DNA of 64,000 nucleotides from Nannocystis bainbridge. Its GTDB lineage: Bacteria > Myxococcota_A > Polyangia > Nannocystales > Nannocystaceae. The stretch is from positions 1,423,724 to 1,487,723 of the forward strand of contig NZ_JAQNDL010000002.1 in the NCBI RefSeq assembly GCF_028368995.1, read 5' to 3'. Every line of letters begins with the position of its first letter. Position 1 is the first letter of the stretch. The notes beneath the pieces were generated by a model that did not search any database, was not told where the DNA came from, and saw only the letters and a list, made by a program, of their open reading frames with translations. Shown here piece after piece: positions 1 to 8,916 of the stretch. The position numbers were made by a program, and so were the translations under genes.

Positions 1-761
1 TCAAGGGCGAGGAGCGGCGGGTCTACACCGCGCCGTGGAACATCTCGGTGCTCGGCACGCGCGTGCCGGTGGCGGCGTTCCTCGGGGTGTCGGCGCTGAG
101 CTACGCGCTGCTGAGCCTGTGGGCCGCCAGCAGCTCGCACCTCGAGGAGCTGCGCACGCTGGTGTGGGTGGTGCTGGTGCTGGTCGGGTCGGTGGTGCTG
201 GTCTATAACCACCGGCCGCTGATCCGCGGCGGCTACCGCTACGTCCGCCGGGTGCTCGAGACGGTCGAGTCGACGGTGATCGACCCGCAGCAGCGCACGG
301 TGGTGGTCGCCGTCGGCGGGGTCCGGGTCGGCCGCCTGGTGTCCAAGGCGATCGATCTGGCGCACCAGCAGAGCCGCACGACCGGGATCCCGTACCGCCA
401 GGTGGTCGTGTTCCACATGACCAAGGGCGTGCGCAGCGAGTTCGTCTACCGCATCACCCAGGACTCGATCCGCCCCGAGGGCATCGAGGGCGGCACGGTC
501 CGGATCTTCACGGAGCTGACCGAGATCGCGCCGAAGGACCTCGACCTGTACCTGGCCCTGGTGCCGCACAAGCAGACGCCCGCGCACAAGAGCGTGCTAC
601 ACGCGGCGTTCGACGCGCTGGTCCGCTTCCACGAGGCCCACAGCTTCAAGGGCCACATGACGATGATCGGGACCTACGGGGTGCGGCCGGCCGACATCGA
701 GGAGCTGCAGACGCGGCTCAAAGACACGACGCTGGTGCCGGTGCCGCTGTTCGACGACTGA
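1..761 (+). CDS. APC-family amino acid permease, C-terminal part
   Basis: The reading frame is open from base 3 and has no start in the window, so the gene begins upstream; 252 residues are visible. The first residues (KGEERRVYTAPWNI) resemble the charged loop that ends in PWN before the last helices of APC-superfamily permeases. Two hydrophobic helices follow at about residues 21-41 and 52-70, then a soluble domain of roughly 180 residues with alternating hydrophobic strands (VVVAVGGVRVGRL) that could be a cytoplasmic regulatory domain. The likely role is proton- or sodium-coupled amino acid transport across the inner membrane. The substrate cannot be read from this fragment. It converges on the peptidase gene at 844-1953, with a 14-bp repeat array between them. 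Confidence 0.65.
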   Translation, partial: KGEERRVYTAPWNISVLGTRVPVAAFLGVSALSYALLSLWAASSSHLEELRTLVWVVLVLVGSVVLVYNHRPLIRGGYRYVRRVLETVESTVIDPQQRTVVVAVGGVRVGRLVSKAIDLAHQQSRTTGIPYRQVVVFHMTKGVRSEFVYRITQDSIRPEGIEGGTVRIFTELTEIAPKDLDLYLALVPHKQTPAHKSVLHAAFDALVRFHEAHSFKGHMTMIGTYGVRPADIEELQTRLKDTTLVPVPLFDD

Positions 762-776
762 GTCGGATGGTCGTTC

Positions 777-839
777 GGACATGCCCGAGAGGGCATGTTC
801 GAAGGGGCATGTCCGCACGGACATGCCCGCAAGGACACG
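777..839. repeat. 14-bp palindromic repeat array, 4.5 units (convergent gap 1)
   Basis: Units GGACATGCCC, GGGCATGTTC, GGGCATGTCC and GGACATGCCC are separated by GAGA, GAAG, GCAC and GCAA, then a partial unit follows. The period is exactly 14 bp. The array fills the gap between the convergent genes ending at 761 and 844. Neighbouring units are complementary, so either transcript could fold into short stems with four-base loops. Confidence 0.85.
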
Positions 840-843
840 CCGA

Positions 844-1953
844 TCAGCGGGCGTTGGCGGCGTCGAAGAGCGGGTCGAGCTCGACGGGCGGGCCGGTGTC
901 GGGGACGGCCATGTGGACCACGGCCTCGCCCTCGTAGCAGAGGACGCCGTGGGGCAGGGCGAGGATCCAGCCGTCATCCTCGGCCCGCACGTCGCCGCCG
1001 GCGGGCAGCGGGCGCCCGTGGATGTCGCTCAGGGTGGCGAGGCGGTCGCCGACGCGCACGAGGTCGCCGGGCTCGACGTGGTAGTGGACGATGCCGGTGG
1101 CGCGGGCGCGGGGCACGAGCGCGCGCATGGCCGGGAACGCGACCCGCGGGATCGGGATGCCGACGAGCGGCTCGATCGCGCCAGGCAACATGCCGGCGCC
1201 GCGCAGGACGTTGAGGCAGGCGCCGATGCCGGCCTGACGCGCGGCAGGATCGACGGCGCCGGTGAGGCCGAGCTCGACGGTGATCGCAGGGATGCCCGCC
1301 TGCAGCAGGGCGGTGCCGCTGACTGAACGATGAAGCCGCGCCTGCAGGTAGCGGTCGCTCGGAATCTCGCCGACGACCGGCAGGCCGCTCCAGGCGCACA
1401 GGGCGTCGAGCCGCTCGGCGAGCTCGCGCGCGGCCGGCAGCTCCTCGGGGCGGCGGTAGAGGACGCGATCGCGGATGATGAAGCAGCAGGCGCGCAGGCC
1501 GTAGCAGTGCAGGTCGACCAGGAAATCGGCGTGGCGCACCTCGGCGAACAGGCGCGCGTAGCCGGCCTCGAGCACGGCCGGGTGATCGCTGCCCTGGCCG
1601 GGCTCGGGCGGGAAGTCGGGGAACAGGCGGTTGGGGTCGCGCCGGTCGAGGTAGGAGACGCGCTGGCGAGCGTGCAGGCCGGCGGGGTTGAGGCTGGGGA
1701 CGGCGACGAGGGTGCCGCGCAGCTTGTCGGCGAGGTCGAGCTCGAGCAGGCCGTGCACGACGGACAGGCCGGTGACCTCGTCGCCGTGGATGTTGGCGGT
1801 GATCCACACGGTCGGTCCGGGCTCGCGGCCCTGGACGAGGACGATGGGGAGCCGCTCGAGGTGGCCAGTCGGCAAAGTGGCGAGCTCGAACCAACCGTGC
1901 GCGAGCTCGCCAGGGACGGCGACGACGTCGCCGAGCGCGAAGGGGGCCGTCAT
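844..1953 (-). CDS. Succinylglutamate desuccinylase/aspartoacylase-family (M14-like) zinc hydrolase
   Basis: The protein has 369 residues. It carries the zinc motif of the AstE/AspA family, HGDE at residues 56-59 (His56 and Glu59 as ligands), and a later His in VDLHCYG that would be the third ligand. NPAG followed by DPNRLFPDFP matches the conserved substrate-binding stretch of the family. A C-terminal beta domain has a lipoyl-like fold (GIVHYHVEPGDLVRVGDRLA). Members remove acyl or amino acid groups from small amides; the substrate cannot be told here. The ATG at 1953 lies 17 bp after the stop of the vWA lipoprotein gene, so the two are probably cotranscribed. No signal peptide is seen, so the enzyme is probably cytoplasmic. 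Confidence 0.8.
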   Translation of the reverse strand: MTAPFALGDVVAVPGELAHGWFELATLPTGHLERLPIVLVQGREPGPTVWITANIHGDEVTGLSVVHGLLELDLADKLRGTLVAVPSLNPAGLHARQRVSYLDRRDPNRLFPDFPPEPGQGSDHPAVLEAGYARLFAEVRHADFLVDLHCYGLRACCFIIRDRVLYRRPEELPAARELAERLDALCAWSGLPVVGEIPSDRYLQARLHRSVSGTALLQAGIPAITVELGLTGAVDPAARQAGIGACLNVLRGAGMLPGAIEPLVGIPIPRVAFPAMRALVPRARATGIVHYHVEPGDLVRVGDRLATLSDIHGRPLPAGGDVRAEDDGWILALPHGVLCYEGEAVVHMAVPDTGPPVELDPLFDAANAR

Positions 1954-1970
1954 GCGGATAAGAGTGTGCC

Positions 1971-4496
1971 TCAGCCGGGCTCGAGCACGAAGGGATAGCG
2001 CACAGTGACGACGCCGCCGGAGTTGCCGGGGAACCGCCAGCCCCGGGCGGCGGCGGCGATGCAGGGCGCGACGGTGTTGACGGCGAGGGTGTCCTCGGCC
2101 ACATCGGCGCGGCTGACCACGCCGTTCTTCTCGATCTGGAGGTCGAGGGCGACGCGCCCGCGGAGGTTGGGGTCGCGCTGGAGGCCGCTTTCGTAGCAGG
2201 CGCGCACCTCGTTGATGTGGGCGCGGACGACCCGGCGGATGAGGTCCTGATCGAGCGAGCCCTGCACTTCGGGCTTGGCCTGGCGCACAGTGGGCACCCG
2301 CGTGCCCCGTCCGCCGAAGCCTGCGCCGGCGCCGCGACCGTAGCCGCTGCCGCTGCCGCTGCCGCCCTGGCCGGAGCTGCCGCTGGCGCGACGGTACTTC
2401 TCGCCGCTGTTGTGACCGTACCCGATGCCACCGCCACCGCCGCCGCCGCCCTGACCGATGAGACCGGTGGAGCCGAGGCCGAGGCTGCCCTCGTCACTGG
2501 GGCTCATGTCGAGGCCGAAAGGTGATTCAACGGGGATCTGCACGGTCCGCAGGGTGCCGTCGGGCTGCCTCTCGCGGCGCTCGTCGACGGCCACGAAGGC
2601 GGTGTAGTCGGTCAAGATCCGGTGCTTCACGGCGAGCGAGACGACGGCCTCCCACCGGGGGCCGAACAGCGGGCCGGGGACCTGGTTGAAGGGGTAATTG
2701 CTGAGGTCGTCGATGCGCTTCCTCGCCCACATGCTGGCGAGGCCGTCGTGCTCGTGGACGCGGGCGTCGGCGAGGCGGACCGGGAGCTCGATGTCGGCGC
2801 CGCCGAGCTTGCCGCGGATCTTGACGTTGCCGGCGAGGGCGCCGGTATAGCGGCCGTGGAGGACCAGCGGCTGGCCGGCGAACAGGTCGGGCAGCTGCGC
2901 GGGGGCGACGTCGGCGACGGCGAGGCCGCCCCAGTCGATCGAGATGTCCGTGAGGACAGGTCGATCGATGCTCTCGTAGAACTCGTCGACCACGGCCGCG
3001 GGGGCCTCGCCGGGGCCGACGACGGTGGCGGACCCGTGACCGACGCGGCCGAGGCCGTCGACGAGGAAGCGGTTGACGCTGCTGCCGACGCCGAGCGCGA
3101 ACACCCGGGCGTCGCGCCGCGCGGCCTCGAGGGCGGTAAAAATGTCGACCTCGTTGCCGATGTAGCCGTCGGTCATGAACAGCACCATGCGCAGGCGCTC
3201 GGGATCCTTGGGGGCGTCGAGCGCGGCGGCGACGCCGGTGAGCATCTCGGTGCTACCGCCGACGTTGCGCGCGTTGGCCAGGAAGTCGAGCGCGCGCTGG
3301 CGGTTGTCCTCGGTGTTGGCGACGCTGGCTGGCTCAAAGGACAGGGCGCTGCTGGCGAAGGTGATGAGGTTGAAGGTGTCGTCCTTGCGCATGCCGGCGA
3401 GGGCGCGCTCGATCGCGGCCTTGGCGGTGTCGAGCGGGGCCCCGCGCATCGATCCGGACACGTCGACGACGAACACGAGCTCGCGCGGGCGCGAGCTGCC
3501 GGCGTCGAAGCCCTGCGGCGGCTGAAGGGTGAGGGCGAAGTAGCCTTCGTTGTCACCTGTCTTTTGGGCCATGAGCTCGGCGCGCGGCTGGGGGCCGGCG
3601 AGCCGCCAGCTCAGCTCGAAGTCGCGGTCGGCCCGCGCCGGTCCGCGCGCGAGGGCGACGGAGACGCCCTGCGGGCGCTGGGTGACGGCGACGGCGTGCA
3701 GCTTGGAGGCGACGTCGGCGACCGGCAGGGTGGTGTCGATGTCGACGGCGATCTCGACGGGCACGCAGGAGTCGACGCCGGCGGGCAGCACGGGCGGGGT
3801 GATGCGCGAGGCGTCGGCGACAGCGCCGGGCGGACTGTAGCGCGGACCGACGACGGTCGGCAGCGCGAGCGAGTAACGACCGGCGCGCTGGCGCAGCGGC
3901 TGCACGAGGTGGATCTCGACCTCGATGGTCTCGCCGGGGCCGATGTTGGTGACGGCCTGGGTGAAGAGGTTGGGCCGCTCCTGGGTGAGCAGCGCGGCGG
4001 TGCGACCGGCTTTGCGGGCCTGATCGAAGGTGCGCTGGGCCTCGGCGTAGCGCTTGAGCAGGCCGTGGATCGAGCGCGAGCCGATGCGGATCCAGTAGTC
4101 GTCGATGGCGGCGTCGTCAGGCAGCGGGAAGCTGTAGATGGCCTCGAGACGCTCGCTCCGCGGGTTGACGAAGGTCTGGGTGACGGTGGTCTCGGCGAGG
4201 GTGCCGACGACGACGGTGTCGTAGCGGATGGCCTGGAGCGGGAGACCGAGCCAGCGATCACCGGCGGCGACCATGAGCTGGCCCTGGTCGGGCTCGGCGG
4301 CGGGATCGATCGCGGTGAGCTCGGTGGGCCGCGGGCCGCTGCAAGTGGAGGCTTCGGGGCCGCTGATGTGCACCGGGCCGGGGGCCTCGGCGAGGTCGTC
4401 GGGGGTGTCGAGCTCGGGGTCGTCGCCGTCAGCGACAGGGGTACAAGCGAGAGCGAGAAGCGACCAGAACGACGAGAGCGCGAGCGGACGGACCAA
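1971..4496 (-). CDS. Lipoprotein with VIT and von Willebrand A domains and AgmX/PglI-type C-terminus
   Basis: This large secreted protein has about 841 residues. A lipoprotein signal (LLALAC) is followed by a VIT domain (conserved VTQTFVNP, AIYSFPLP), then a vWA domain with MIDAS motif DVSGSMRG, a Gly/Ser-rich linker with a run of eight or more Gly, and a C-terminal domain starting DQDLIRRVVRAHINEVRACY that matches the AgmX/PglI C-terminal family of myxobacteria. I chose TTG at 4496 because GGAGG lies six bases upstream; ATG at 4514 is the alternative and would give 847 residues. The substrate-binding protein at 16805 has a nearly identical leader and start context. A two-unit 14-bp repeat (2940-2963) lies in the coding sequence. 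VIT-vWA proteins usually mediate protein contacts at the surface; the exact role is unknown. Confidence 0.8.
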   Translation of the reverse strand: MVRPLALSSFWSLLALACTPVADGDDPELDTPDDLAEAPGPVHISGPEASTCSGPRPTELTAIDPAAEPDQGQLMVAAGDRWLGLPLQAIRYDTVVVGTLAETTVTQTFVNPRSERLEAIYSFPLPDDAAIDDYWIRIGSRSIHGLLKRYAEAQRTFDQARKAGRTAALLTQERPNLFTQAVTNIGPGETIEVEIHLVQPLRQRAGRYSLALPTVVGPRYSPPGAVADASRITPPVLPAGVDSCVPVEIAVDIDTTLPVADVASKLHAVAVTQRPQGVSVALARGPARADRDFELSWRLAGPQPRAELMAQKTGDNEGYFALTLQPPQGFDAGSSRPRELVFVVDVSGSMRGAPLDTAKAAIERALAGMRKDDTFNLITFASSALSFEPASVANTEDNRQRALDFLANARNVGGSTEMLTGVAAALDAPKDPERLRMVLFMTDGYIGNEVDIFTALEAARRDARVFALGVGSSVNRFLVDGLGRVGHGSATVVGPGEAPAAVVDEFYESIDRPVLTDISIDWGGLAVADVAPAQLPDLFAGQPLVLHGRYTGALAGNVKIRGKLGGADIELPVRLADARVHEHDGLASMWARKRIDDLSNYPFNQVPGPLFGPRWEAVVSLAVKHRILTDYTAFVAVDERRERQPDGTLRTVQIPVESPFGLDMSPSDEGSLGLGSTGLIGQGGGGGGGGIGYGHNSGEKYRRASGSSGQGGSGSGSGYGRGAGAGFGGRGTRVPTVRQAKPEVQGSLDQDLIRRVVRAHINEVRACYESGLQRDPNLRGRVALDLQIEKNGVVSRADVAEDTLAVNTVAPCIAAAARGWRFPGNSGGVVTVRYPFVLEPG

Positions 4497-4591
4497 GGTG
4501 CACCTCCACGACATGCAGCGAGCCCGGAGACAGGGCGAGGTCGGGAAAGTTCCGGGCGCGGGTGACGACGGGCTCGCGTGCCCGAGTCGCG

Positions 4592-4597
4592 TATACT
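4592..4597 (+). promoter_or_regulatory. Possible -10 element (TATACT) for the lipoprotein at 4606
   Basis: TATACT stands out in very GC-rich sequence and lies in the 110-bp gap between two divergent genes, nine bases before the GTG start. It would give a leaderless or very short-leader mRNA. No convincing -35 box is visible, so the call rests on one hexamer. Confidence 0.25.
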
Positions 4598-4605
4598 GAA
4601 GATCG

Positions 4606-5499
4606 GTGACGATGCCCGGCCCGATCGTTCGCAGCTCGCTCGCGCTCGTCGCGGCCCTGGTGATGGCTGGCTGCTTCCACGACTCGCCGCCGCAGCTGGG
4701 CTGCGCGACCGATGCGGACTGCACGACGACGTCCTCGAGCTCGACGACGACGGGCGCGTCGATGGATCCGACGACGACGACGGGCGAGCTGTCGCAGTCG
4801 CGGACGTTTCGCATCGACGCGCTGCGCCTCGTCGATCCGCACCTGTTCTCGGACCTGTGCTTCGACGTGACGGGGCTCGTCAACATGTTCGGGCTGTCGC
4901 AGCAGATCGGCGACGGCGAGCTGAACCTGATCCTCCACTTCGCGGACTTCGAGCCGGGGGCGCTGGCGGCGGTGCTGGGTGAGGCGATGTCGTGCGACCT
5001 GGCGGCGCAGACGTGCGTGCCCGACGACTCAGTGAGCCTGCAGCTGCCGGTCGAGCAGATCACGGAGGCGCCGTGCCTGGCGGTCGATCCTTCGGTGTTC
5101 GCGGTCAAGAACGCGGCGTCGCTGCACGCGCCGGAGCCGACGTGCTTCCGCACCACGGCGGTCGAGCTGGCGCTGCCGCTCGGCGCCGCCGATGCGCCGC
5201 TCAACATGTTGCAGACGCAGATCGCGTTCAACTTCGACGACGCGGCCGACCCGCAGGCGATCCTGCAAGGCGTGGTGTCGGGGTTCTTGCCGCGCGCTTC
5301 GGCGGAGGCGGTCGACATCGAGGTGTCAGGGTCGAGCTACAACCTGTGGGCGATGGTGAAGGGGCCGGAGGGCTGCGCCGCCAGCCACGCCGAATTGCTG
5401 CCCAGCGTGGATGCGCTCGCTGGGCCGGACGGGCCCATCGAGGGGGTGTGGCTGGCGTTCAATGCCACGGCCTCGCGCGTGGCGCTGGTGCCGCCATGA
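4606..5499 (+). CDS. Thr-rich lipoprotein of unknown function
   Basis: The product has 297 residues. Its signal peptide has lipobox VMAGC, then a short Cys-containing segment and a Ser/Thr linker (TTTSSSSTTTG). The rest is a beta-rich secreted domain with several Cys residues (for example SCDLAAQTC and the GPEGC stretch) that I do not recognise. The start is GTG at 4606 or ATG at 4612; both give the same signal peptide. The stop overlaps the ATG of the next gene by four bases, so the two genes are translationally coupled and the protein probably works with the AgmX-like membrane protein. It is divergent from the VIT/vWA lipoprotein, whose C-terminus resembles that of the downstream partner. 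Confidence 0.7.
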   Translation: MTMPGPIVRSSLALVAALVMAGCFHDSPPQLGCATDADCTTTSSSSTTTGASMDPTTTTGELSQSRTFRIDALRLVDPHLFSDLCFDVTGLVNMFGLSQQIGDGELNLILHFADFEPGALAAVLGEAMSCDLAAQTCVPDDSVSLQLPVEQITEAPCLAVDPSVFAVKNAASLHAPEPTCFRTTAVELALPLGAADAPLNMLQTQIAFNFDDAADPQAILQGVVSGFLPRASAEAVDIEVSGSSYNLWAMVKGPEGCAASHAELLPSVDALAGPDGPIEGVWLAFNATASRVALVPP

Positions 5500-6881
5500 G
5501 GCGCGCGCACGGCCGGGAACTTCACGGGCGAGTCGAGGTCCAAGCGCCCGTGACCGATCGCGCCCGTCCGCTGGTGGTCGAGGTCGTGGCCCGACAGGGC
5601 CCGACGATCGTGGATGTGACAGTGGTGGGAGGCCGGGCCGGCGCGTATCGCATCGGCGAGGGCCCGCGGGCGCAGGCGACGGTGGCAGTGCCGGCCGCCG
5701 AGGCCGACGGGTGCTTCGCGCTGGTGGTGCTGCGCGGGGGCTCGCCGCTGCTGCGGGTGCCGGCAGGGGCGACGGGCGAGCTGCAGGCGGGCGCGGCGGA
5801 GGGGCGGCCGCTGGTCGCGGGCGAGGCGATCGAGCTGGTCGATGGGACATGTGCGATCGTGCATGTCGGGCCGCTGACGTTCGAGCTGCGCGCGGGGCCG
5901 GCCGAGCCGGCGGTGAAGTGGTCGCCGGTGATCGAGTGGCCGCTGTGGCTGGCGCAGGCGGCCTCGCTGGCGCTGTTCCTGACGCTGGCGCTGCTGATCC
6001 GGATCTGGGGGCCGACGGCCGAGGCGCCGCGCTGGGACGATCCGGAGCTGCAGGAGCGGCTGATCCGCTACACGGCCGCATTGCCGCCGCCGCCGCCGCC
6101 ACCGGACGTGATCGGCGAGGTCGGGCGTGCGCGGCCGCGGGAGCCGATCGCGCGCGCGCCGCGACCGACGCCGAGCGAGCCGGCGACCAGTGAGTCACCC
6201 GACGCGCCGGCGGTGACCGGGTCTCGAGGACAGGACCCCGAGGACAGGTCCCGAGAGGCAGGTTTTCTCGGGCTGGCGGAGTTCGACCGGATCTTGCGCG
6301 AGTACACGGCGTCGCTCGATGTCTCGATCCGCAACTACGCGACGTCGCCGGAGACCGACTCGGCGTGGGCGGCGGCGACGCGCACGGTGCCGCGGGCGAT
6401 CGCGGGGCTCGGGCTGGGCGAGACGCTGCGCGGCGGCGGGGGCGTGGCCGAGGCGGTGATCGACCTCGACCTCGGGGAGCTGTTCGCGGGCCTCGAGGCC
6501 CGGCGCAAGCGCGGGCCGCCGGGGACGGGGCGCAAGGAGGCGGCGTTCACGAAGGCGGCGGTGCCGGAGGTCCGCGAGACGCCGCGTCAGAGCGTCGAGT
6601 GGACGGCGGCGGTCGGCCAGGATCTGATCCGCGGGGTGATCCGGCGCCACACGCCCGAGGTCCGTAAATGCTTCCGCGAGGGGCCGGCGACCGGCAAGGT
6701 CGAGGTGGCGTTCACGATCGGCAGCGGCGGCAAGGTCCGCGCGGCGGCGATCGAGGCGAGCACGATCGACCACGCCGGGGTGCAGGACTGCATCACCACG
6801 GCGGTGAAGTCGTGGACGTTCCCGACCATCGTGGCAGCGGCCGGGGACGTCGCAGTGCGCTATCCGTTTTCGGTCGGCTGA
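5496..6881 (+). CDS. AgmX/PglI C-terminal domain membrane protein
   Basis: The protein has 461 residues. The N-terminal 150 form a beta-rich region reminiscent of the FHA-like head of AgmX relatives. One transmembrane helix follows (LWLAQAASLALFLTLALLI, about residues 149-167), then a Pro-rich linker with eight consecutive Pro, and a C-terminal domain (DLIRGVIRRHTPEVRKCF to AVRYPFSVG) homologous to the end of the vWA lipoprotein at 1971. In myxobacteria this C-terminal domain is found in gliding and envelope proteins and resembles TonB C-termini. ATG at 5496 overlaps the previous stop. Two 14-bp repeat stretches (5845-5868 and 6228-6265) are translated inside it, the second giving part of the linker (RGQDPEDRSREAG). 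Confidence 0.75.
   Translation: MRRAHGRELHGRVEVQAPVTDRARPLVVEVVARQGPTIVDVTVVGGRAGAYRIGEGPRAQATVAVPAAEADGCFALVVLRGGSPLLRVPAGATGELQAGAAEGRPLVAGEAIELVDGTCAIVHVGPLTFELRAGPAEPAVKWSPVIEWPLWLAQAASLALFLTLALLIRIWGPTAEAPRWDDPELQERLIRYTAALPPPPPPPDVIGEVGRARPREPIARAPRPTPSEPATSESPDAPAVTGSRGQDPEDRSREAGFLGLAEFDRILREYTASLDVSIRNYATSPETDSAWAAATRTVPRAIAGLGLGETLRGGGGVAEAVIDLDLGELFAGLEARRKRGPPGTGRKEAAFTKAAVPEVRETPRQSVEWTAAVGQDLIRGVIRRHTPEVRKCFREGPATGKVEVAFTIGSGGKVRAAAIEASTIDHAGVQDCITTAVKSWTFPTIVAAAGDVAVRYPFSVG
5845..5868. repeat. 14-bp repeat pair inside the AgmX-like gene
   Basis: GGACATGTGC, spacer GATC, GTGCATGTCG. It is a two-unit copy in the family register, translated in frame. Confidence 0.55.
6228..6265. 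repeat. 14-bp repeat, 3 units inside the AgmX-like gene
   Basis: GGACAGGACC, GGACAGGTCC and AGGCAGGTTT are separated by CCGA and CGAG. They are translated as part of the disordered linker. Confidence 0.7.
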
Positions 6882-6890
6882 GGCGCCGAC

Positions 6891-7109
6891 TCACTTCTTG
6901 CCGAACAGGCCGCCGATGCCGGAGGTGATGCTGCCGACGTCGACGCCGCCGAGCGCGCCACCGGCCGAGCCGAGGGCCGCGTCGACCTGGCCGGCGAGCG
7001 GCGCGGGGAGCTTGGTCTTGAGGAAGTTGGCGACCGTCTCGATCGCGCTGCGGGCGTTGCTCTCGGAGATGCCGGTCTTGGACACGATCTGCTGGATGAG
7101 CTCTTCCAT
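6891..7109 (-). CDS. Small helical protein of unknown function
   Basis: This 72-residue protein has an N-terminal half of two predicted helices (MEELIQQIVSKTGISES, then AIETVANFLKTKL) and a Gly-rich tail ending IGGLFGKK. The pattern MEELI..TGIS..A...V..FLK is common in small bacterial proteins of the DUF2267/DUF2780 sort, but I cannot assign it firmly. It has no signal peptide and no Cys. It converges on the AgmX-like gene with only nine bases between stops, too short for a terminator or repeat array. Confidence 0.65.
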   Translation of the reverse strand: MEELIQQIVSKTGISESNARSAIETVANFLKTKLPAPLAGQVDAALGSAGGALGGVDVGSITSGIGGLFGKK

Positions 7110-7155
7110 GGATGGGCCTCGGTGACGGCAGTATGCGAGCCGCCGCGCGGCGGCG

Positions 7156-8841
7156 TCAACCGGGTCCGAGGACGATCGGCGGCTCGATCAGGCCGGGGAG
7201 CGTGTCGGGGTGCGGATCGTCGGGGACGAGCTTCGGCTCGCCCGGATCGGCGCCGACCATGGTTCGCCAGCGCCGCGGTACCCGCCGCAGCGCGATCGGA
7301 TAGAGGACGAGGGCGCCGTCGCGGCGGACGTGCAGGCGGACGAAATGTTTGAAGTCCTGGATCCGCAGCGACGAGAAGGCCTCGTTGCCGTGGCGGCGGA
7401 ACAGGTTGACGGCGAGCAGCAGGTAGACACCGAAGATCAGCGAGCTGAACAGCCAGCCGAGGCCGAGCAGGATGACGAGGCCGATCCCGATCGCGGCGGC
7501 GCTGTCCCACGCGAGGCCGCAGGCGCCGGCGATCTGTCCTGCGAGCCAGGTGAGGGCGAGGACGGCGAAGGCGTGGGCGGCGGCGTGGACGAGGCCGGCG
7601 AGCCACCGCCGGTGGGCCCGGCGAGCGTCGGCGAACCACACCAGGGCGCCGGCGGTGGCGAGCAGCCACAGCGCGGCCCACGGTGAGCGCAAGAGGGCGG
7701 ACGACATGTCCGAAAGGGCAGGTAGGAATTCGGCCGCCGGCGGGCCGTCGAGCGCGGCTCGCAGGTTCCAGCCGATGAGGAGGTAGAGGAGGCCGGTGAC
7801 GGCGCCGAAGCTCGGGTTCTGCAGCGGGAAGGCGAGGTTGCGCCAGGCCAGGCGGCGCGAGGTCGCGGGATCGGGGAAGGCGCAGCGCAGGCCGTGGCCG
7901 CCGGCGAGCGGGTCGTCGTGAAGGACGTGGGTGGGGTGGAGGAAGGCGCCGCCGCCTCCGGCGGTGATCTTCTGGACGCGGCCGTCGGCGGTGGCGTGGC
8001 GGCGGTAATGGTGGAGGTCGCCGGACAGGAACACACGGATCCGCGGGCCGAACAGCCGCTCGAGGAAGGCGAGGTTGCCGTCGCGGACGCGGCGCAGCCG
8101 GGCCTTGCGATCGCGCTGCTCGTGGGCGCGGACCCAGTGCGGCTCGGCGGTGCAGAGGATGATGCGGGCGCGCGGGCCCATGCGTTCGGCGAGGGCGCGG
8201 AAGTAATCGACCTGGTGGGCGTCGATGTCGGAGCCGAGCTGGACGTCGACGCCGACGAGCCACCAGTCGTGCGGCAGGCGGGCGGCGAAGTAGCTGGCGC
8301 GCTGATGGATCTGCCAGCCGCAGAACCACCGCTTGTCGAGGAACAGCTTGGTGAAGGTGGCGAGGCTGTCGTACCAGTCGTGGTTGCCGGGCACGGCGAA
8401 CAGCACGGGGTGCGGCGGGGCGCTGCGTTCGAAGGCGCACTCGTAGGGGAGGACCAGCCGCTGCTCGTAGGCGGTGCGGCTGGGGGTCGGGTAGACCTGA
8501 TCGCCGCCGAACACGAGGACGCTGGCGCGCGGCAATTCGTAGGCGCGGCCGTGCGGGCCGTGGACGCGGAGGACCGGCCGCGTGGCCCAGTAGGCGACCG
8601 CGTAGGTCGGGTTCCAGCCGTCGCCCGAGTCGGCCACGAAGTCGAGCACGAGCTGGTCGCGGTGCGAGAAGTCAGTCAGCTCGTCCGGCGGCACCGGTCG
8701 CAGGAGCCGCCGATCGAGCTGGTCGCCGAGGGCCGTCGAGACCGCGACGCGCGCGGCCGTCTGCAGCAGCTGGACCGGCGCGTACCAGCGCACCATGTCC
8801 GCGGGGGCGTGGAGGTCGCGGGCGGTCGGGACGTCGGTCAT
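7156..8841 (-). CDS. Membrane-anchored calcineurin-like metallophosphoesterase
   Basis: The product has 561 residues. Metal-binding motifs of the calcineurin-like family are visible: FGGDQVYP, PGNHDWYD and the later SGDLHHYRRH. Near residue 370 the protein becomes membrane-spanning, with about five hydrophobic helices (such as ALWLLATAGALVWFA and AAAIGIGLVILLGLGWLF), and it ends in a soluble tail of about 100 residues. This architecture suggests a membrane-tethered phosphodiesterase or phosphatase with its catalytic domain at the N-terminus; the substrate is unknown. The start is ATG at 8841. It lies 62 bp after the HTTM gene on the same strand. A repeat pair (7702-7725) is translated between two membrane segments as SDMSSA. 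Confidence 0.8.
   Translation of the reverse strand: MTDVPTARDLHAPADMVRWYAPVQLLQTAARVAVSTALGDQLDRRLLRPVPPDELTDFSHRDQLVLDFVADSGDGWNPTYAVAYWATRPVLRVHGPHGRAYELPRASVLVFGGDQVYPTPSRTAYEQRLVLPYECAFERSAPPHPVLFAVPGNHDWYDSLATFTKLFLDKRWFCGWQIHQRASYFAARLPHDWWLVGVDVQLGSDIDAHQVDYFRALAERMGPRARIILCTAEPHWVRAHEQRDRKARLRRVRDGNLAFLERLFGPRIRVFLSGDLHHYRRHATADGRVQKITAGGGGAFLHPTHVLHDDPLAGGHGLRCAFPDPATSRRLAWRNLAFPLQNPSFGAVTGLLYLLIGWNLRAALDGPPAAEFLPALSDMSSALLRSPWAALWLLATAGALVWFADARRAHRRWLAGLVHAAAHAFAVLALTWLAGQIAGACGLAWDSAAAIGIGLVILLGLGWLFSSLIFGVYLLLAVNLFRRHGNEAFSSLRIQDFKHFVRLHVRRDGALVLYPIALRRVPRRWRTMVGADPGEPKLVPDDPHPDTLPGLIEPPIVLGPG
7702..7725. repeat. 14-bp repeat pair inside the metallophosphoesterase gene
   Basis: CGACATGTCC, spacer GAAA, GGGCAGGTAG. 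It lies at a loop between predicted membrane helices. Confidence 0.55.
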
Positions 8842-8892
8842 GGCCGACCTCTCAGTATTGGAGAGGTCGCGCGGCGGTGCCAGGCGCGAGGC

Positions 8893-8916
8893 CGAGCTGT
8901 CCTTCAGGACAGTCGC
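8893..8916. repeat. 14-bp repeat pair spanning the stop codon of the HTTM gene
   Basis: CGAGCTGTCC, spacer TTCA, GGACAGTCGC. The stop codon (8904-8906) falls in the spacer, so the last codons of the gene are made of repeat and the 62-bp gap starts with it. Confidence 0.6.

Noticed and set aside
2622..4565. Plus-strand protein opposite the vWA lipoprotein
   Set aside because: Shadow frame of the real gene; Gly/Asp/Val-rich without motifs.
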